From positions 11,826,501 through 11,890,500 of the forward strand of contig JAUIMM010000534.1 of NCBI GenBank assembly GCA_031769625.1: DNA of 64,000 nt, written 5' to 3'. The stretch is from Taudactylus pleione. Its lineage: Eukaryota > Chordata > Amphibia > Anura > Myobatrachidae. Within the stretch, counting starts at the first letter, position 1. The number at the start of each line of letters is the position of its first letter. A program made the position numbers and the translations under genes. The notes beneath the pieces were generated by a model. That model was not told the DNA's origin. It made no database searches and saw only the letters and a program-made list of their open reading frames with translations. Of this stretch, positions 20,290 through 32,101 are shown one piece after another.

Positions 20290-23265
20290 TGGATGGCAAT
20301 GTTATCCTCGGAGACGTTATATTGTAAAGTTACTCTACCTGTTTCACTTCAAGTAAGTTGCCTACATCATGAGGAGTTAGAATTCCTGGTCTTACCTAAG
20401 GCTTCCCAATGCTCTAGTTTTAGGTCTGCCTTGGTTGAAAACCAACAACCCCACATTGGCCTGGGGATCAAATTGTTTTCACCAGTGTCTTCCTTGTGTT
20501 GTTCCAGTATGAACCCAACAAGTCTCTACTGAAGCCTCTTCAAAGTTTTCTATGTCTGACCAATTAAGTTCTATACCAGATTCTCATCTACCCAAACCAT
20601 ATCAAGATTTTTCTGATGTTTTCTGTGAACAAGTTGCAGACAAATAGTCTCCCCATTGCCTTTGGGATTGTGTCATTAATCTTATCCCTGAGAAGATGCC
20701 ACATTGTGGCTGTATCTATCCTGTTTTGGTTCCGGAAACAGTGGCTATGTCCGACTACATAAAAGAAAACCTAGCCGAGGGTTTATAAGACCATCTTCCT
20801 CTCCTGCTGGGGCTGGATTTTTCTTTGTCAAGAAAAAAAGACTGAGATCTTAGACCTTGCATAGACTACCATGGCCTGAATCAAATCACCGTGAAGAATA
20901 GGTAGCCTTTGCCACTTATCTCAGAGCTTTTTGACAAGGTTCATGGAGCATCCATTTTCACTAAATTGGATCTTCGGGGAGCCTACAATTTAAGTCAAGG
21001 GATGAGTGGAAAACCACTTTTAATACGTGAGACAGCCATTATGAATATTTGGTGATGCCTTTTCGGCTTGTGTAATGTGCCAGCAGTCTTTCAAAGTTAC
21101 GTCAACAAAATGTTCCAAGATGTCCTGTACAAATTCGTTGTAGTTTATCTGGACGACATTTAATTTTTTCAGAGAACCTGCAATCTCATCGCCTCCAAGT
21201 CAGGGAAGTCCTTTCTCATCTTCGAAGTCATCATCTTTATGGGAACATTTCTAAATGCCTTTTTGAACAGTCCTCCGTGCCATTTTTGGGGCACATTATA
21301 TCTGGGAATTCTCTTCAAATGGATTCAGACAAGTTAAGAGCTATCCAAGGTTGGCCCCAACCACACTCCTTGAAAGCCATTCAACGATTTCTGGGTTTCT
21401 CAAATTGTTATAGAAGGTTCATTTTAAACTTTTCTATGATTGTTGCTCCCATCGTGACTCTCACTAAGAAGGGTGCTAACCCTTCCCGTTGGCCTTCTGC
21501 AGCAGTGGCGGCTTTCCAAGCCCTTAAAGCAGCTTTCTCTACTATTCCAATGCTTTGTCAACCACAAATGGATAAACCGTTTACGCTAGAAGTCGATACT
21601 TTTTCGGTAGGAGTGGAAAGTATCATCCCTGTGGTTTTGTTTCTCGCAAATTCTCTCCAGCTGAAAAGAATTATGCGATAGGGGATCAAGAATTGCTGGC
21701 TATGAGATTGGCACTAGAGGAGTGGAGACAATGTTTGGAAGGCACTAAATGTCCTATTACAATCATTACGGATCACAAGAATATTCTCTATCTCAAGACA
21801 GCTAATCATTTGAATGCCAGACAGGCCCACTGGTCTCTTTTCTTTTCCAGGTTTGATTTTAAGGTACAATTTCGGCCTGGCATACAAAATAAAAATTGCT
21901 GATGCACTCTCCCTCTTGTCTTTGCTCGCACCCAGTTGCTTCCTCCTCCTCCGCATCCTCGTGGCAAGATCTTTGTGGCACCTCAGTTGTATAAAAACCT
22001 ATTAACTTGAGCCCACGCCTCCTTGTTTGCTGGTCACTTGGGCATTCTCAAAACGTTTAATTTTTTACAGCGTTCCTACTGGTGGCTCACTATAAAGGAA
22101 GATGTCTGGGATTTTATTGTCTCCTCTGCCAACACACCCAGCATAAATCCGTTTGCAACAAACTGGTTGGCCCTTTGCCTATTCCTGATGTTCCTTGGTC
22201 TCATCTGTCGATGGATTTTATGTCTGAGTTTCCACCCTCCAAAGAACATAATACCATCTGGGTGGTAGTGGACCTGTTTTCAAAAATGGCCCACTTTATT
22301 CCTTTGGTGGAACTTCCCTCTGCTCCACAGTTGGCCAAAGTGTTAATTCATGACATCTTCCATCTTCATGGACTACCCAAGGAGATAATGTCGGACCGAG
22401 GTGTGCAATTTGTGGCCAATTCTGGAGGACTTTATGTGACTCTTGTGGAATTGAACTGAAGTTTTCCTCCGCCTATCACCCACAGACAAATGGCCAATCT
22501 TATAGAGTGCATCAAGAATTGGAGACATTTCTAAGACGGTTTGTTTCTTCTTCTCAAGATGACTGGTTTGATTTATTGCCATGGGCTGAGTTTGCACACA
22601 ATTTTAGATACCACTCTTCTTCAAAGGCTACTTCATTTTATGCAGTTTATGGAACACATGCGCGTGTTCCAGATCTCCAAGATTTACCTCCCATGGAAGT
22701 GCCTGCTGTCACTAATCTGGTGAAATCATTGTCTGATACTTGGAAAAACATTCATTCCTCTTTGAAAAAAGCTTCTAGTAATTACAAAAAGTTTGCGGAT
22801 CAAAAATGTCTGGCTGTTCCTCTTCTGAATATTGGAGACAGGTTATGGCTGTTTACTAAGAACATTCGATTAAAGGAGCCAAGCATTAAATTTGCTCCAC
22901 GCTTCATTGGACCGTATCATATTCTTAAAATCATCAATCCAGTGGTATATAAACTAGAGCTACCTCCTCAATTGAAGGTTTCCAACACATTTCATGTTTC
23001 TCTTCTATGACCATTAATCCTTAATCCTTAATCAATTTCAGCATTCTCCACCTAAAACTCCTCAAGTACAGACTCAATTGGGAGTTGAATTTAAAGTTGA
23101 AAAGATCCTTGACTCTCGACACCGATTGAATCATCTTCTGTACCTCATTGACTTGAAGGGGTACGAACATGAAGAACGACCTTGGATCAAGGCGTCGGAT
23201 GTCCAGGCTCCACAGCTGGATCAAACATTTCATAAGAAGTTTCTTGATAAGCCTTGTGGGTGTCC
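20290..23265 (+). pseudogene. pol: Element B pol with integrase chromodomain
   Basis: Protease tail: VSLQVSCLHHEELEFLVLPKAS (first 20 residues or so, about 20338-20400). Reverse transcriptase: LDLRGAYNL at about 20967, then VVYLDDI with the catalytic YLDD at 21146-21157, followed at once by a stop, and FLGHIISG/FLGFSNCYRRFI at 21280-21420. RNase [27 protein letters not shown] and a degraded ADALS at about 21690-21910. Integrase: zinc region broken; core remnants SHLSMDFMSEFPPS (about 22200) and MSDRGVQFVA, with the glutamate region altered to NGQSYRVHQ. The C-terminal part 22507-23010 is open. Chromodomain 23078-23265: FKVEKILDSR, LIDLKGYEHEERPWI, LDQTFHKKF. It is unusually well preserved compared with the rest. 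Confidence 0.85.
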
Positions 23266-23278
23266 GGAGTACACCCTG

Positions 23279-23292
23279 AAAGGGAGGGGTAC
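23279..23292 (+). promoter_or_regulatory. Polypurine tract of element B
   Basis: AAAGGGAGGGGTAC lies directly before the 3' LTR start TGTCAGGTTGCGG. This is the expected plus-strand primer for second-strand synthesis. Confidence 0.6.
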
Positions 23293-24269
23293 TGTCAGGT
23301 TGCGGCTTACTCACCTCAGCACCGGCTTTCCCTGATCCCTAGAGCAGTCAAATGCCAGGTGCGGTGCTTTGTGACATGGTGAGGATTATGACTGGGGTCC
23401 ACCTGGACATCCATGTGCTTGCTCCTTGATGTGGTTTCTGCAGTTGCCGTCATGGACGCAGCCATGACAGTCTGTTTCCACCTGACTAACTTTACCCAAT
23501 GGTAGAGTTGGTTGCAGTCAGCTGACAGTGTCCTCCAATGGACTGATACCTTAGGGTATATAACTGGGCTCTGGACAGCAGGAAGTTGCCTGTACAATCT
23601 CGTTACTACTAGTGTTTATTTGCTGTTGCAGGGTTCCAGGTTTCTAATCTCCGTTCCTTCTAAGTGGCTTGTTCCTAGTGTTCTCCACGGTGTGTAAATA
23701 CTCCGAATGTCTTCTGAGTAAATTTCATATAGAGTCATTCTCCTGTGCTGCATCTGAGGCCACAGTATGTAAACTGATTACAGCATTCAAATACCTACTA
23801 GTGATACCATTCCCCTGTGCTGCATCTGAAGCCACAGTATGTGAACTGAGTTCAGCATTCAAATACCAACTCATGATACCATTCTCCAGTGCTGCGTCTG
23901 AAGTCACAGTATGTGAACTTAGTTCAGCATTCAAATACCAACTCATGATACCATCCTCCTGTACTGTGTCTGAAGTCATAGTGTGTGTACTGAGTGCATC
24001 ATCCAAGTACCCACTCATTATACCATCTCCTGAGCCAGCATTGCCACTGAAACCACTGTGTCACTTTAGTGTAATCCTCCAATAACCTTCTCCTGTGTGT
24101 GCCCTGTGGTAATGTTCTTCCATTTGTTCCCACTTGTGCTGTATACCTGACCAAATGGCCGTGACCTGCCTACTGGGTGCAGCGGAAGCCCAAATCCTGC
24201 TTGGAGGGGGTCACTGGTAAATACCTCCCAGTAGCTTAGACTCCGCACCTTTGGTCAGGTCTCGCAACA
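23293..24269 (+). repeat. Element B 3' LTR
   Basis: 977 bp, TGTCAGG to CGCAACA, with a TATA-like GGTATATAACTGG at about 23556. About four tandem units of 72 bp at 23735-24030 (GAAGCCACAGTATGTGAACT, TTCAAATACCAACTCATG). Because 72 is a multiple of three, the array gives a repeat-encoded minus-strand frame that is not a gene. The 5' LTR has fewer units. Confidence 0.8.
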
Positions 24270-24437
24270 TCCAGTACTAGTGGATGAGGAAGACACTAAT
24301 CCAGGCCCCTCGCCTCCTGTTCCCTCCTCAACCTGGGTCCATGTCTTCCAATCTCGTGGCAGAGAATCACCTTAGCCTGAGCGTAACAGTTAGAATTAAG
24401 ATGCTGTAAGGGTTAGTTGAGAAGAACATACAAAACT
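24270..24437. other. Unassigned flank of element B
   Basis: No target duplication is evident on the right of the LTR. A GCGTAACAG phrase at about 24382 resembles the end of element A's LTR, but there is too little sequence to call it. Confidence 0.3.
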
Positions 24438-24590
24438 GTATTGTCGACATGCCAACTGTTGACTTTTACAATGTCGACATTCTATCAGTGTCGATATTAT
24501 ATCAATGTTGACAATGTGAATGTCGACATATGATCTGTCCACATCCCATCTATGTTGATATTCTGAATGCTGGCTTTTTGTACCACACAC
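24438..24590. repeat. TGTCGACATT-type repeat
   Basis: Multiple copies of AATGTCGACAT and variants at irregular 15-35-bp spacing. The core TGTCGACA is itself a palindrome. A longer array of the same motif is at 50945-51330. Confidence 0.6.
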
Positions 24591-24646
24591 TCTGAATGTT
24601 TAAAGGGTCTATTCAGTAAGCCTTGAAGAAAGATAAAATAGAGAAC

Positions 24647-24735
24647 GATAAGTCCCAGGCAATCAGCTCCTAACTGTCAGTTTACAAGCTGTGTTTGAAA
24701 AATGACAGTTATGGGCTGATTGGCTGGGACTTATC
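24647..24735. repeat. Foldback hairpin
   Basis: GATAAGTCCCAGGCAATCAG at the left pairs with CTGATTGGCTGGGACTTATC at the right, with inner arms CTAACTGTCA/TGACAGTTA. Arms are about 37 bp around a short loop. This kind of MITE core is common in frogs, and the full element may extend to about 24602 and 24770. Confidence 0.6.
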
Positions 24736-24779
24736 TTATACACTGATGTATGCATGCATCTGCGTCAAATAGAACGGCT

Positions 24780-25078
24780 CATGCTCAAATCGAATGCACG
24801 AAGCTCTTCTATTCATTTGGGATTTTCACTTTGATTTTGAGTTAGTTTTACTTTCGGTTTCAAATTTGTATGTTAGTAAATTAAAGGATCCTATATTCTT
24901 CTATGGGAAAACATTGATGTTTTTCAGAAATTCGATTTTGAATAAAATTTATTTTTATGTTCAATTTTACATACGACTTGGGCTTTAGTAAATCCCCTCT
25001 AAGAATATCGAACCAAAATCAAATGACAAATCGAACAGAAAACAAATTGAACCTTTGTAAATATACCCCTTGGAATCC
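24780..25078. repeat. AT-rich MITE-like repeat, second copy
   Basis: Contains GATTTTGA/TCAAAATC-type complementary phrases, two TTAGTAAAT sites and the end TAAATATACCCCTTGG. It is related to 10583-10830 and 5265-5412. Confidence 0.45.
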
Positions 25079-25439
25079 TAAAACTTGTATCAAAGTTTCT
25101 TCACACCCTATTATTCCCATTCTGATACCAATCACTGGGTAACATATTTTTAGTTCATTATTAATAAAATGTAATTTGAGTTTATATCTAAAATTTTCGT
25201 GTTTAATTACACCATGCACTAATTGGAGTGGACTATCCATTCCAATCATAACATACAGGTTAGCGCTTAGGTAAAATCTGTTTAAAGTATATCTTATAAG
25301 GAGGGTGTCACCTCAAATCTGACCAGCTTGTGGCACAGGAGTGACCGGACCTTAAGTGCGTAGTACACAAACCCTTACTGCAAACTATTTGAATATATGT
25401 CTGTTTTGTTGGAAATACAATTTGGGTACAGAGGAATAA
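25079..25439. other. Unassigned sequence
   Basis: No coding or repeat signal identified. Confidence 0.3.
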
Positions 25440-25975
25440 TGATCCTTTTTAACGGGATGTAGTCCGGAAGCCAACGGTCTAAATACCGACCGCCGACTTC
25501 CAGACACTGTAATCCCGACTAGGGACGAGTGATAGGCGTCTAAATCTAGACGCCTGTCATTTGACCGACGTTGGGAGACCGGCGCCCAGTATTCCGATCG
25601 AGCGGATGCCGGGCACCACAGTGGACAGCCGCGGGGGTGGAGGGTTAAGTTTTGGGCTCCCGGGGGAAACTTAGGGTTAGGCACCCCCCCGGGAGGTTAG
25701 GATCATTCTAGGGGGAGGGAGGGTTAGGGTTAGGCACCCCTGGGGGGAGGTCAGGGTTAGGCCCCCCCCGGGGGACTTAGGTTTAGGCAGCGGGGAAGGG
25801 GGGCTTAGGTTTAGGCACTTAGAGGGGGGATTAGGGTTAGGCACCCTAAAGGAGGGTTAGGGTTAGGGGGTTGAATTAGATTAGTTTATACTTACCTTTA
25901 GGACGATTGGGATTTCCTCCTTTGTCGGGCAGCCGCTGTCAGGATTTGAACCATGCGGCTGGCGGTAATACATAT
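25440..25975. repeat. Composite repeat with telomere-like core, copy 1
   Basis: The core at about 25640-25872 holds at least six TTAGGG/TTAGGTTTAGG units, spaced by G/C runs and GGCACC(C), as in GGTTAGGGTTAGGCACC. The flanks contain GGGAT and GCCG-rich phrases with partial inversion. A GTAAGTATA marker next to the core lies on the right and reversed here, but on the left in copies 2 and 3, so core and flank are oppositely oriented in this copy. Confidence 0.6.
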
Positions 25976-26738
25976 CACACCCTTTTAAACAAGCGACATA
26001 TATACAGTAAGCTCAAGTGATTTATCAAAAAGGCTTATAGCAGCAAGATTTTTTTATGTCTTTTGAAATCAAGAATTTGAAAATCCCTTTATAGATATAT
26101 GCTGAGTATAAACAACCACATGTCAGCATGAGACAAAAGGGAAGAGGCAACCACCTACTGGTTACAGTACTGCAAAACAAAAACATCTGTCTACTCTGGT
26201 TTGTTATTCCATATATACTAAGTCTCACTTCCTATTCCTAAACATAGCAGCAACATTTGGCAGGAAATGGCGATGAACAACAAGCAGGTCCAGCCAAAGG
26301 CAGAGGTTTCACTAATCATTTTCTCTGGGTCCCACTCTGACTTGTCTACTGAATACTTGTCATTAATTGTTCTTTCCTTCATTAGAGTCTTTGGTTCATT
26401 TCACTGTTTTTGAAAGAATTTAGGAACACAGAACACATTTTTTGTGCCCAGGTGAGTAGAGTATGTCCCGGTGGGATGGGAAGACAGAGTATTCCGTGAC
26501 CCAGAGGAGTGGGATGTGCAGAAGCGGCACCCCCTTAGCCAGCTTCTGCGCACGCCTATGAAGGTTAAACATACAGTTATTAGGAAGTCACGCAGATCTC
26601 CCAAAGGGTATTATATGCAATAAGTTTTCCCTAAATACAGTTTTCATTGAAAGCGCACAAAATTAAATCTTTCAACTTATTGTACATGCCTAGTGCTGAA
26701 AATTACTGTTTTTCATATTAACCTATCCATGTCACAAT
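25976..26738. other. Unassigned sequence
   Basis: No transposon termini, tandem repeats or credible protein found. It is left flank of hAT-1. Confidence 0.3.
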
Positions 26739-26905
26739 GTATTTTATAGGGGTGAGCGGGTTCGGATTTCTGAAATCCGAACCCCCCAGAGCCCCCTCGA
26801 TCCGAGGCAGATCCGAGTCAGGCTCGACTTTTCCCGCCTGACTCGGATCTGAAATCGAGGCAAAACGTCATCATCCCGCCTTCCGAGTCTCGCGGGTTTT
26901 GGATC

Positions 26906-26945
26906 CTATATAAGGTACCCGCGTCGGCGCCATTTTCTCACTCGG
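26906..26945 (+). promoter_or_regulatory. hAT-1 transposase promoter
   Basis: TATA box CTATATAAGG at 26906-26915, followed about 15 bp later by GGCGCCATTTTCTC, which contains a GCCATTTT YY1-like core near the expected transcription start. Both elements are conserved in hAT-2 (about 38525-38560 reversed) and hAT-3 (about 60210-60245 reversed). Start-site position is inferred. Confidence 0.6.
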
Positions 26946-27286
26946 CTGTGGACAGTGAAGAGGAAGGGTGGGAGTTAGGGCTGGCTGGGCTGTGTAGTGT
27001 AGTGTAGTGTAGTGCAGAGTAGTGTTGTGCTGTGCTGTGCTGCGCTGTGCTGCTGTTGTCCACTACTTCAAAGTCCATAGGGGCTGGCTGTGTTGTGCTG
27101 TGCTGCTGTTGTTAATAGGGGCTGTGTCCACTACTTCAAAGTCCATAGGGGCTGGCTGGACTGTGTTGTGCAGTCAGTTCTCCATAGGGGCTGTGTCCAC
27201 TCCAACGTCCTGTGCAGTGTCCCAGTCCTAAAGGGGTGCTGTAGTGTTGTCCAGGGGGTGCTCTGTCCATCACGGGTGCTCCCACC

Positions 27287-28925
27287 AAGTGCTAAAAAAA
27301 TAATATTTTTTGTGTGTTTGTGAATTGTGTGCGCAGTAGCCGCACGTGCATCAACAAAGTAGTGCCACGCGTGCGCCTGTGTCATAAGTAAAGGGCCGGC
27401 TGGCTTGACCGTTAAAGGGTGCTGTAACCCCCAAAGTACACTCCAGTCCAAACCAAAAAAATAAATATTTTCTGTGTTTGTGAATTGTGTGCGCAGTAGC
27501 CGCATGTGCATCAACAAAGTAGTGCCAAGCGTGCGCCTGTGTCATAAGTAAAGGGCCGGCTGGCTTGACCGTTAAAGGGTGCTGTAACCCCCAAAGTACA
27601 CCCCAGTCCAAACCAAAAAAATATATATTTTCTGTGTTTGTGAATTGTGTGCGCAGTAGCCGCACGTGCATCAACAAAGTAGTGCCAAGCGTGCGCCTGT
27701 GTCATAAGTAAAGGGCCGGCTGGCTTGACCGTTAAAGGGTGCTGTAACCCCCAAAGTACACTCCAAACCAAAAAAATATATATTTTCTGTGTTTGTGAAT
27801 TGTGTGCGCAGTAGCCGCACGTGCATCAACAAAGTAGTGCCAAGCGTGCGCCTGTGTCATAAGTAAAGGGCCGGCTGGCTTGACCATTAAAGGGTGCTGT
27901 AACCCCCAAAGTACACTCCAGTCCAAACCAAAAAAAAAGTATTTTCTGTGTTTGTGAATTGTGTGCGCAGTAGCCGCACGTGCATCAACAAAGTAGTGCC
28001 AAGCGTGCGCCTGTGTCATAAGTTAAGGGCCGGCTGGCTTGACCGTTAAAGGGTGCTGTAACCCCCAAAGTACACTCCAAACCAAAAAAATATATATTTT
28101 CTGTGTTTGTGAATTGTGTGCGCAGTAGCCGCACGTGCATCAACAAAGTAGTGCCAAGCGTGCGCCTGTGTCATAAGTTAAGGGCCAGCTGGCTTGACCG
28201 TTAAAGGGTGCTGTAACCCCCAAAGTACACTCCAAACCAAAAAAATATATAGTTTCTGTGTTTGTGAATTGTATGCGCAGTAACCGCACGTGCATCAACA
28301 AAGTAGTGCCAAGCGTGCGCCTGTGTCATAAGTAAAGGGCCGGCTGGCTTGACCATGAACGGGTGCTGTAACCCCCAAAGTACACTCCAAACCAAAAAAA
28401 TATATATTTTCTGTGTTTGTGAATTGTGTGCGCAGTAGCCGCACGTGCATCAACAAAGTAGTGCCAAGCGTGCGCCTGTGTCATAAGTAAAGGGCCGGCT
28501 GGCTTGACCGTTAAAGGGTGCTGTAACCCCAAAAGTACACTCCAGTCCAAACCAAATAAAAAAATATTTTCTGTGTTTGTGAATTGTGTGCGCAGTAGCC
28601 GCACGTGCATCAACAAAGTAGTGCCAAGCGTGCGCCTGTGTCATAAGTAAAGGGCCGGCTGGCTTGACCGTTAAAGGGTGCTGTAACCCCCAAAGTACAC
28701 TCCAGTCCAAACCAAAAAAAAAATTATTTTCTGTGTTTGTGAATTGTGTGCGCAGTAGCCGCATGTGCATCAACAAAGGAGCAGCGCCAAGCGTGCGCCT
28801 GTATCCCATAAGTAAAGAGCCGGCTGCCTCATTTCTTAAAGGCTGGTGTAACCCACAAAGTGCACTACTCTCCAGCAAAAATAAAAAAATATTTTCTGTG
28901 TTTAGCCGCACGTATATATCAAATC
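27287..28925. repeat. hAT-1 subterminal array, 155-160-bp unit x10
   Basis: GAATTGTGTGCGCAGTAGCC recurs near 27321, 27481, 27641, 27797, 27957, 28111, 28267, 28421, 28581 and 28740. Each unit also has GTGCATCAACAAAGTAGTGCC, GGGCCGGCTGGCTTGACC and an A/T run of variable length that accounts for the period changes. A degenerate last unit abuts the transposase start. Minus-strand frames of 64-180 codons here are by-products of the repeat. Confidence 0.9.
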
Positions 28926-28937
28926 GATTTAACATAA

Positions 28938-31900
28938 ATGGAGGACCAAACTTTCTCCGATAAAAATAAAATAGAGAAAGATCAAGAACCACTTCCTCCT
29001 AGTGCTGAAGCTGCTGCCACTAGTCATGACATAGACGATAACATGCCATCAACGTCGTCTGCCAAGGCCGATGCCCAATGTCATAATAGAGGGCACATAC
29101 AATCCCAAATGACAAAGTTCAGGAAAATGACCTTGAAAAAAACATTTAAATCAGCTGAAGAGAAACGTAAACTTGCCAATATGCCATTTACGACACGGAG
29201 TGGCAAGGAACGGCTAAGGTCGATCCCTAGTATGTTCATGACTAGTGGTTCAGCTTCACATGACGATGGAAGCCCTCCTCCCACTAAAAAATTCAAAAGA
29301 GTTAAGCTGGCAAAAGCACAGCGAAGAACTGTGCTTTCTAAGAAGATATCACAAAATCCCCAAGGAGAGTCCAAGTGTGGTGGTGGTTGCGATGCCTGAC
29401 CTTCCCAGCACTGGACGGGAAGAGGTGGCTCTTTCCACCATTTGCACGCCCCCTGCAAGTGCTGAAAGGAGCACCCACAGTCCACTTGCTGATATGCAAA
29501 TTGTAGATGTCACTGTTGAAGTACAACAGGATGAGGATACTGGTGTAGCTGGTGCTGAGGAGGAAGTTGGCGAGGAGGATTCTGATGGTGATGTGGTTTG
29601 TTTAAATCAGGCTCCGGGGGAGACAGTTGTTGTCCGTGGGATGAAAAAGCCCATCACGGTCATGCCTGGGCAGAAGACCAAACATTCCACCTCTTTGGTC
29701 TGGCAATATTTCTATCCAAATCCGGAAAACAACTGTCTTGCCATATGTACCTTATGTAAAGGTGGAATAAGTAGGGGTAGGGACGTTAACCACCTAGGAA
29801 CATCCTCCCTTATACGGCACCTGCAGCGCGTTCATAATAAGTTACTGTCAAGTTCAGAAACTTTGGCTAAGACCGTAAGCAGTCCAGGGACACCTAAATC
29901 CCGTTGTCCTGTTGTATCCAAGCGCCTGCAAACCACACCGTCAACTCCCTCCTCGTCAATTTCCTCCTTAGTCAGGATCGGAAGTAGTCCTGCAGGCCAT
30001 GTCACTGGCATGACTGACTCTCCTATCCCGGATTCCTCCGGAGGATCCTGCATTGCTACGCCTCCTGCTGCCGCTGCTGCTGTTGCTGCTGCTGGGAGTC
30101 GTTCATCATCCCAGAGAGGAAGTAGGAACACCACTACTTTTACTAAACAATTGACCCTCCAACAGTCCTTAGCGAGGAGGATGAAGTACGACAGCAGTCA
30201 TCCTGAAGCAAAATGTATTACTGAGGCCTTGACTGCTATGTTGGTGTTAGACGTGCGTCCAGTATCCGCCATTAGTGCAGTGGGATTTAGACAATTGATG
30301 GAGGTAGTGTGTCCCCGGTTCCAAATCCCGTCTAGATTCCACTTCACTAGGCAGGCGATACCAAGACTGTACAGAAACATCAGAAAAAGTGTCCTCAGTG
30401 TCCTGAAAAATGCCGTTGTACCCAATGTCCACTTAACCACGGACATGTGGACAAGTGGAACAGGGCAGACTAAGGACTATATGACTGTGACAGCCCACTG
30501 GGTAGATGTATCACCTTACGCAGCAACAGCAGCAGCGTCACCAGTCGCAGCATCTCAGAAACGCCAGCTCGTTCCAAGGCAGGCTATGCTGTGTATCACC
30601 GGTTTCAGTAAGAGGCACACCGCCGACAACCTCTTAGAGAAACTGAGGGAAATCATCGCCCAGTGGCTTACCCCACTTAGACTCTCCTGGGGATTTGTGA
30701 TATCTGACAACGCCACCAATATTGTGCGGGCATTACATCTGGGCAAATTCCAGCACGTCCCATGTTTTGCTCACACAATAAACTTGGTGGTGCAGAATTT
30801 TCTGAAAAGCGACAGGGGCGTGCAGGAGACGCTTTGGGTGGCCCAAAAAATTTCTGGCCACTTTCGCCATTCAGCGACTGCGTGCCGAAGACTGGAGTGC
30901 CAGCAAACACTCTTGAACCTCCCCGCCATCACCTGAAGCAAGAGGTTGTGACGCGGTGGAACTCAACCCTCTATATGCTTCAGAGGATGGAGGAGCAGCA
31001 AAAGGCCATTCAAGCCTATACATCCACCTATGACATAGGCAAAGGAGGGGGTATGCACCTGACTCAAGCGCAGTGGAGAATGATTTCGGTGTTGTGCAAG
31101 GTTCTCCAGCCCTTCGAACTTGCCACACGTGAAGTCAGTTCAGACACTGCCAGCTTGAGTCAGGTCATTCCCCTCATCAGGCTTTTGCAGAAGCAGCTGG
31201 AGAAAGTGAAGGAGGAGCTAAGACGGAGCGATTCCGCTCGGCATGTGGGACTTGTGGATGAAGCCCTTCATTCGCTTTGCCAGGATTCCAGGGTGGTCAA
31301 TCTGTTGAAATCAGACCACTACATTTTGGCCACCGTGCTCGATCCTAGGTTTAAAGCCTATGTGGTGTCTCTCTTTCCGGCCGATACAAGCCTGCAGAGG
31401 TGCAAAGACCTGCTGGTGAACACACTGTCAGCTGAAGCGGAACGTGACACGTCAACAGCTCCTTCTTCATTTTCTCCCGCAACTGGGGCTGCCAGGAAAA
31501 AACTTAGGTATCCTAAGCAACCCGCTGGCGGTGATGCAGGGCAGGCAGGACCAAGTTTGGACATCTGGTCTGGACTGAAGGACCTGGCAACAATTTCTGA
31601 CATGTCTACTGTCACTGCATATGATACTGTCACCATTGACAGAATGGTGGAGGATTACATCGGTGACAGCATCCAAGTAGGCATGTCAGACAGTCCATAC
31701 CTGTACTGGCAGGAAAAAGAAGCAATTTGGAGGCCCCTGTACAAACTGGCTCTATTTTACCTGAGTTGCCCCCCTCCAGTGTGTACTCCGAAAGAGTGTT
31801 TAGTGCAGCCGGGAACCTTGTCAGCGAAAGGCGTAGGAGGTTGCTTCCACAGAATGAGGAGAAGATGATGTTCATCAAAATGAATTATCAGCTCTTCCAG

Positions 31901-32050
31901 GGAGACCAGCCTCCAGAACGTACAGAGGGACCTGTGGTGGTGGATTCAAGTGGGGACGAGTTAATACTTTGTGAGGATGAGGATGTACACACTGAAGAGG
32001 GTGAGGAATCGGTGGATGAGGAGGATGAGGATGACATCTTGCCTCCGTAG
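28938..32050 (+). pseudogene. hAT-1 transposase, BED-type, frameshifted
   Basis: The start at 28938 (MEDQTFSDKNK) is shared by hAT-2 and hAT-3. Order: acidic/basic N-terminus; BED zinc finger with Cys codons at 29746 and 29755 and His codons at 29818 and 29833 (C-X2-C...H-X4-H); a Ser- and Ala-rich linker; RNase H-like core with LTTDMWTSG (Asp codon at 30442) and FVISDNATN (Asp codon at 30706); an all-helical insertion, with RWNST and a candidate catalytic Glu near 30990; and a C-terminal dimerisation block (PPSSVYSERVFSAAGNLVS) with an acidic tail ending EDDILPP. Frame changes at about 29352 (one extra A relative to hAT-2), 30930 and 31765 split it. Its span of about 1,030 codons is long for hAT because of the N-terminal extension. 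Confidence 0.9.
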
Positions 32051-32101
32051 AGCCAGTTTGTGCAGGGACAGATTAATTGCCAGCTTGTTTTGTGGGGGCC
32101 C

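Larger units (their letters stand above)
19487..24269 (+). mobile_element. Ty3/Gypsy chromovirus B, gag deleted
   Basis: LTRs at 19487-20247 (missing about 105 bp at its left) and 23293-24269. Between them lie a protease remnant, reverse transcriptase with YLDD, RNase H, integrase and a chromodomain. Gag is absent: protease sequence starts within about 50 bp of the 5' LTR. A chromodomain at the end of integrase defines the chromovirus branch of Ty3/Gypsy. It is a different family from element A, as LTR sequences do not match. The internal region is only about 3.0 kb. Several stops make it inactive. Confidence 0.85.

Noticed and set aside
23725..24018. 97-codon repeated-peptide frame
   Set aside because: 24-codon repeat produced by the 72-bp LTR tandem repeat; lies antisense in an LTR.
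25640..25872. True telomere or chromosome end
   Set aside because: Repeats are imperfect, G-rich tracts and GGCAC interrupt them, and ordinary sequence lies on both sides; two similar copies occur internally.
27022..28925. CRISPR-like array (regular repeats with similar length)
   Set aside because: Whole units of about 155 bp are repeated with no unique spacers, and the setting is a eukaryotic transposon.
27131..28992. Series of 64-180-codon minus-strand frames in hAT-1 (and plus-strand ones at 36614-38316)
   Set aside because: They recur once per 155-bp unit, run opposite to the transposase and switch frame from unit to unit; by-products of the array.
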